From the NCBI GenBank assembly GCA_902531175.1, contig CACADE010000001.1, positions 124,001-188,000 of the forward strand: 64,000 nt of DNA, given 5' to 3'. The DNA comes from an uncultured Pelagibacteraceae bacterium. GTDB lineage: Bacteria; Pseudomonadota; Alphaproteobacteria; Pelagibacterales; Pelagibacteraceae. A model generated the notes under the pieces. That model worked only from the letters and a program-made list of their open reading frames with translations. It did not search any database and was not told the origin of the DNA. This document shows positions 63,664-64,000 of the stretch, in pieces. Each line of letters opens with the position of its first letter. Position 1 is the stretch's first letter. The position numbers and the translations under genes were made by a program.

Positions 63664-64000
63664 ATGAAATATTTACACACAATGATTAGAATTTCTAATA
63701 TTGAAGAGTCTTTAAAATTTTTTTGTGATGGGCTGGGTTTAAAAGAGATAAAAAGAATGGAAAATGAAAAAGGTAGATACACATTAATTTTTTTAGCTGC
63801 ACCAAACGATAATAATGCAGAAATTGAACTTACTTATAATTGGGACGGTGACAATTTAGGAGAGGGATCCAGAAACTTTGGTCACTTAGCCTATAGAGTT
63901 AAAAATATATACGAAGTATGTAAAAGATTAATGGATATGGGTTATACAATTAATAGACCACCTAGAGATGGTCATATGGCATTTGTGAAATCACCAGATA
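63664..64000 (+). CDS. gloA: Glyoxalase I-like protein (lactoylglutathione lyase), 3' end outside window
   Basis: An open frame from ATG 63664 runs off the window end after 112 codons. The translation starts KYLHTMIRISNIEESLKFF, with His5 as the first metal ligand, then DGLGLKEIKRM, the segment AEIELTYNWD with the Glu ligand, GSRNFGHLAYRV with the second-repeat His, and RDGHMAFVKSPD. This is the lactoylglutathione lyase pattern, which detoxifies methylglyoxal with glutathione. It is 20 bases after guaA. A related dioxygenase-fold enzyme cannot be ruled out without the C-terminus. Confidence 0.88.
   Translation, partial: MKYLHTMIRISNIEESLKFFCDGLGLKEIKRMENEKGRYTLIFLAAPNDNNAEIELTYNWDGDNLGEGSRNFGHLAYRVKNIYEVCKRLMDMGYTINRPPRDGHMAFVKSPD

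Noticed and set aside
1..64000. CRISPR arrays, insertion sequences, prophage or integrase genes
   Set aside because: I looked for regularly spaced repeats, transposase motifs and tRNA-linked integrases and saw none. Both tRNAs are followed by ordinary genes.

Overview
The window is a very AT-rich, tightly packed bacterial chromosome segment with no mobile elements, phage genes or CRISPR arrays. Many neighbouring genes overlap by 1 to 20 bases, and most gaps are under 100 bases. Gene content and protein style point to a streamlined marine alphaproteobacterium of the SAR11 / Pelagibacterales type: a proteorhodopsin next to ferredoxin and an FAD reductase, alphaproteobacterial forms of DnaG and DksA that lack most zinc ligands, an alphaproteobacterial LexA-type operator (GTTC-N7-GTTC) before umuDC, and a minimal cell-envelope gene set. 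This placement comes from reading the sequence, not from a database search.

Layout. 1-4.25 kb: the end of a GatB/YqeY gene, dnaG, rpoD and two tRNAs. The first tRNA starts on the last base of the rpoD stop codon and has abnormal D- and T-loops. 4.3-7.5 kb: a small membrane protein, a CIA30-like protein, the lipid-transport pair mlaA-mlaC on the minus strand, and an AmpD-like amidase. 7.56-7.92 kb: RNase P RNA. 8.0-26.3 kb: one long division and cell wall (dcw) cluster, mraZ-ftsZ-rsmH-ftsL-ftsI-murE/murF(fused)-mraY-murD-ftsW-murG-murC-murB-ddl-ftsQ-ftsA-lpxC. It is driven by a clear promoter overlaid with three MraZ-type TGGGN repeats. ftsZ has an unusual place near the front, and murE and murF form one reading frame. 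bamD and ligA follow.

29-40.5 kb: housekeeping genes on both strands (pepP, uvrD, an AsmA-like gene, fumC, a MazG-like gene, ygfZ, pyrC, an SMR transporter, prpE). 40.5-43.6 kb: a light-energy and redox block. It holds a proteorhodopsin with all pump residues and a glutamine at the blue-tuning position, its own terminator, then 2Fe-2S ferredoxin, a thioredoxin-reductase-like ferredoxin reductase and a GST. 43.7-47.5 kb: small envelope proteins, dksA, and a lipid-linked sugar module (a GT39-like transferase, a 34-residue membrane microprotein and a GT2). 47.5-53.6 kb: umuDC with an SOS-type operator, a cupin, a GFA-family protein, a glycerate kinase, a TolC-like protein and recA with a related but imperfect operator and a strong terminator. 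53.6-64 kb: alaS, icd, phospholipid synthesis (psd-pssA), a glycosyltransferase, rlmE, a short IMP dehydrogenase without CBS domains, a TPR protein, guaA and the start of a glyoxalase gene.

I did not find a wholly new multi-gene system. The strongest second-look items are the degenerate tRNA-Val, the regulatory DNA at mraZ, umuD/recA and proteorhodopsin/ferredoxin, the dcw rearrangement with the MurE-MurF fusion, the CBS-less GuaB, and the microprotein between two glycosyltransferases.
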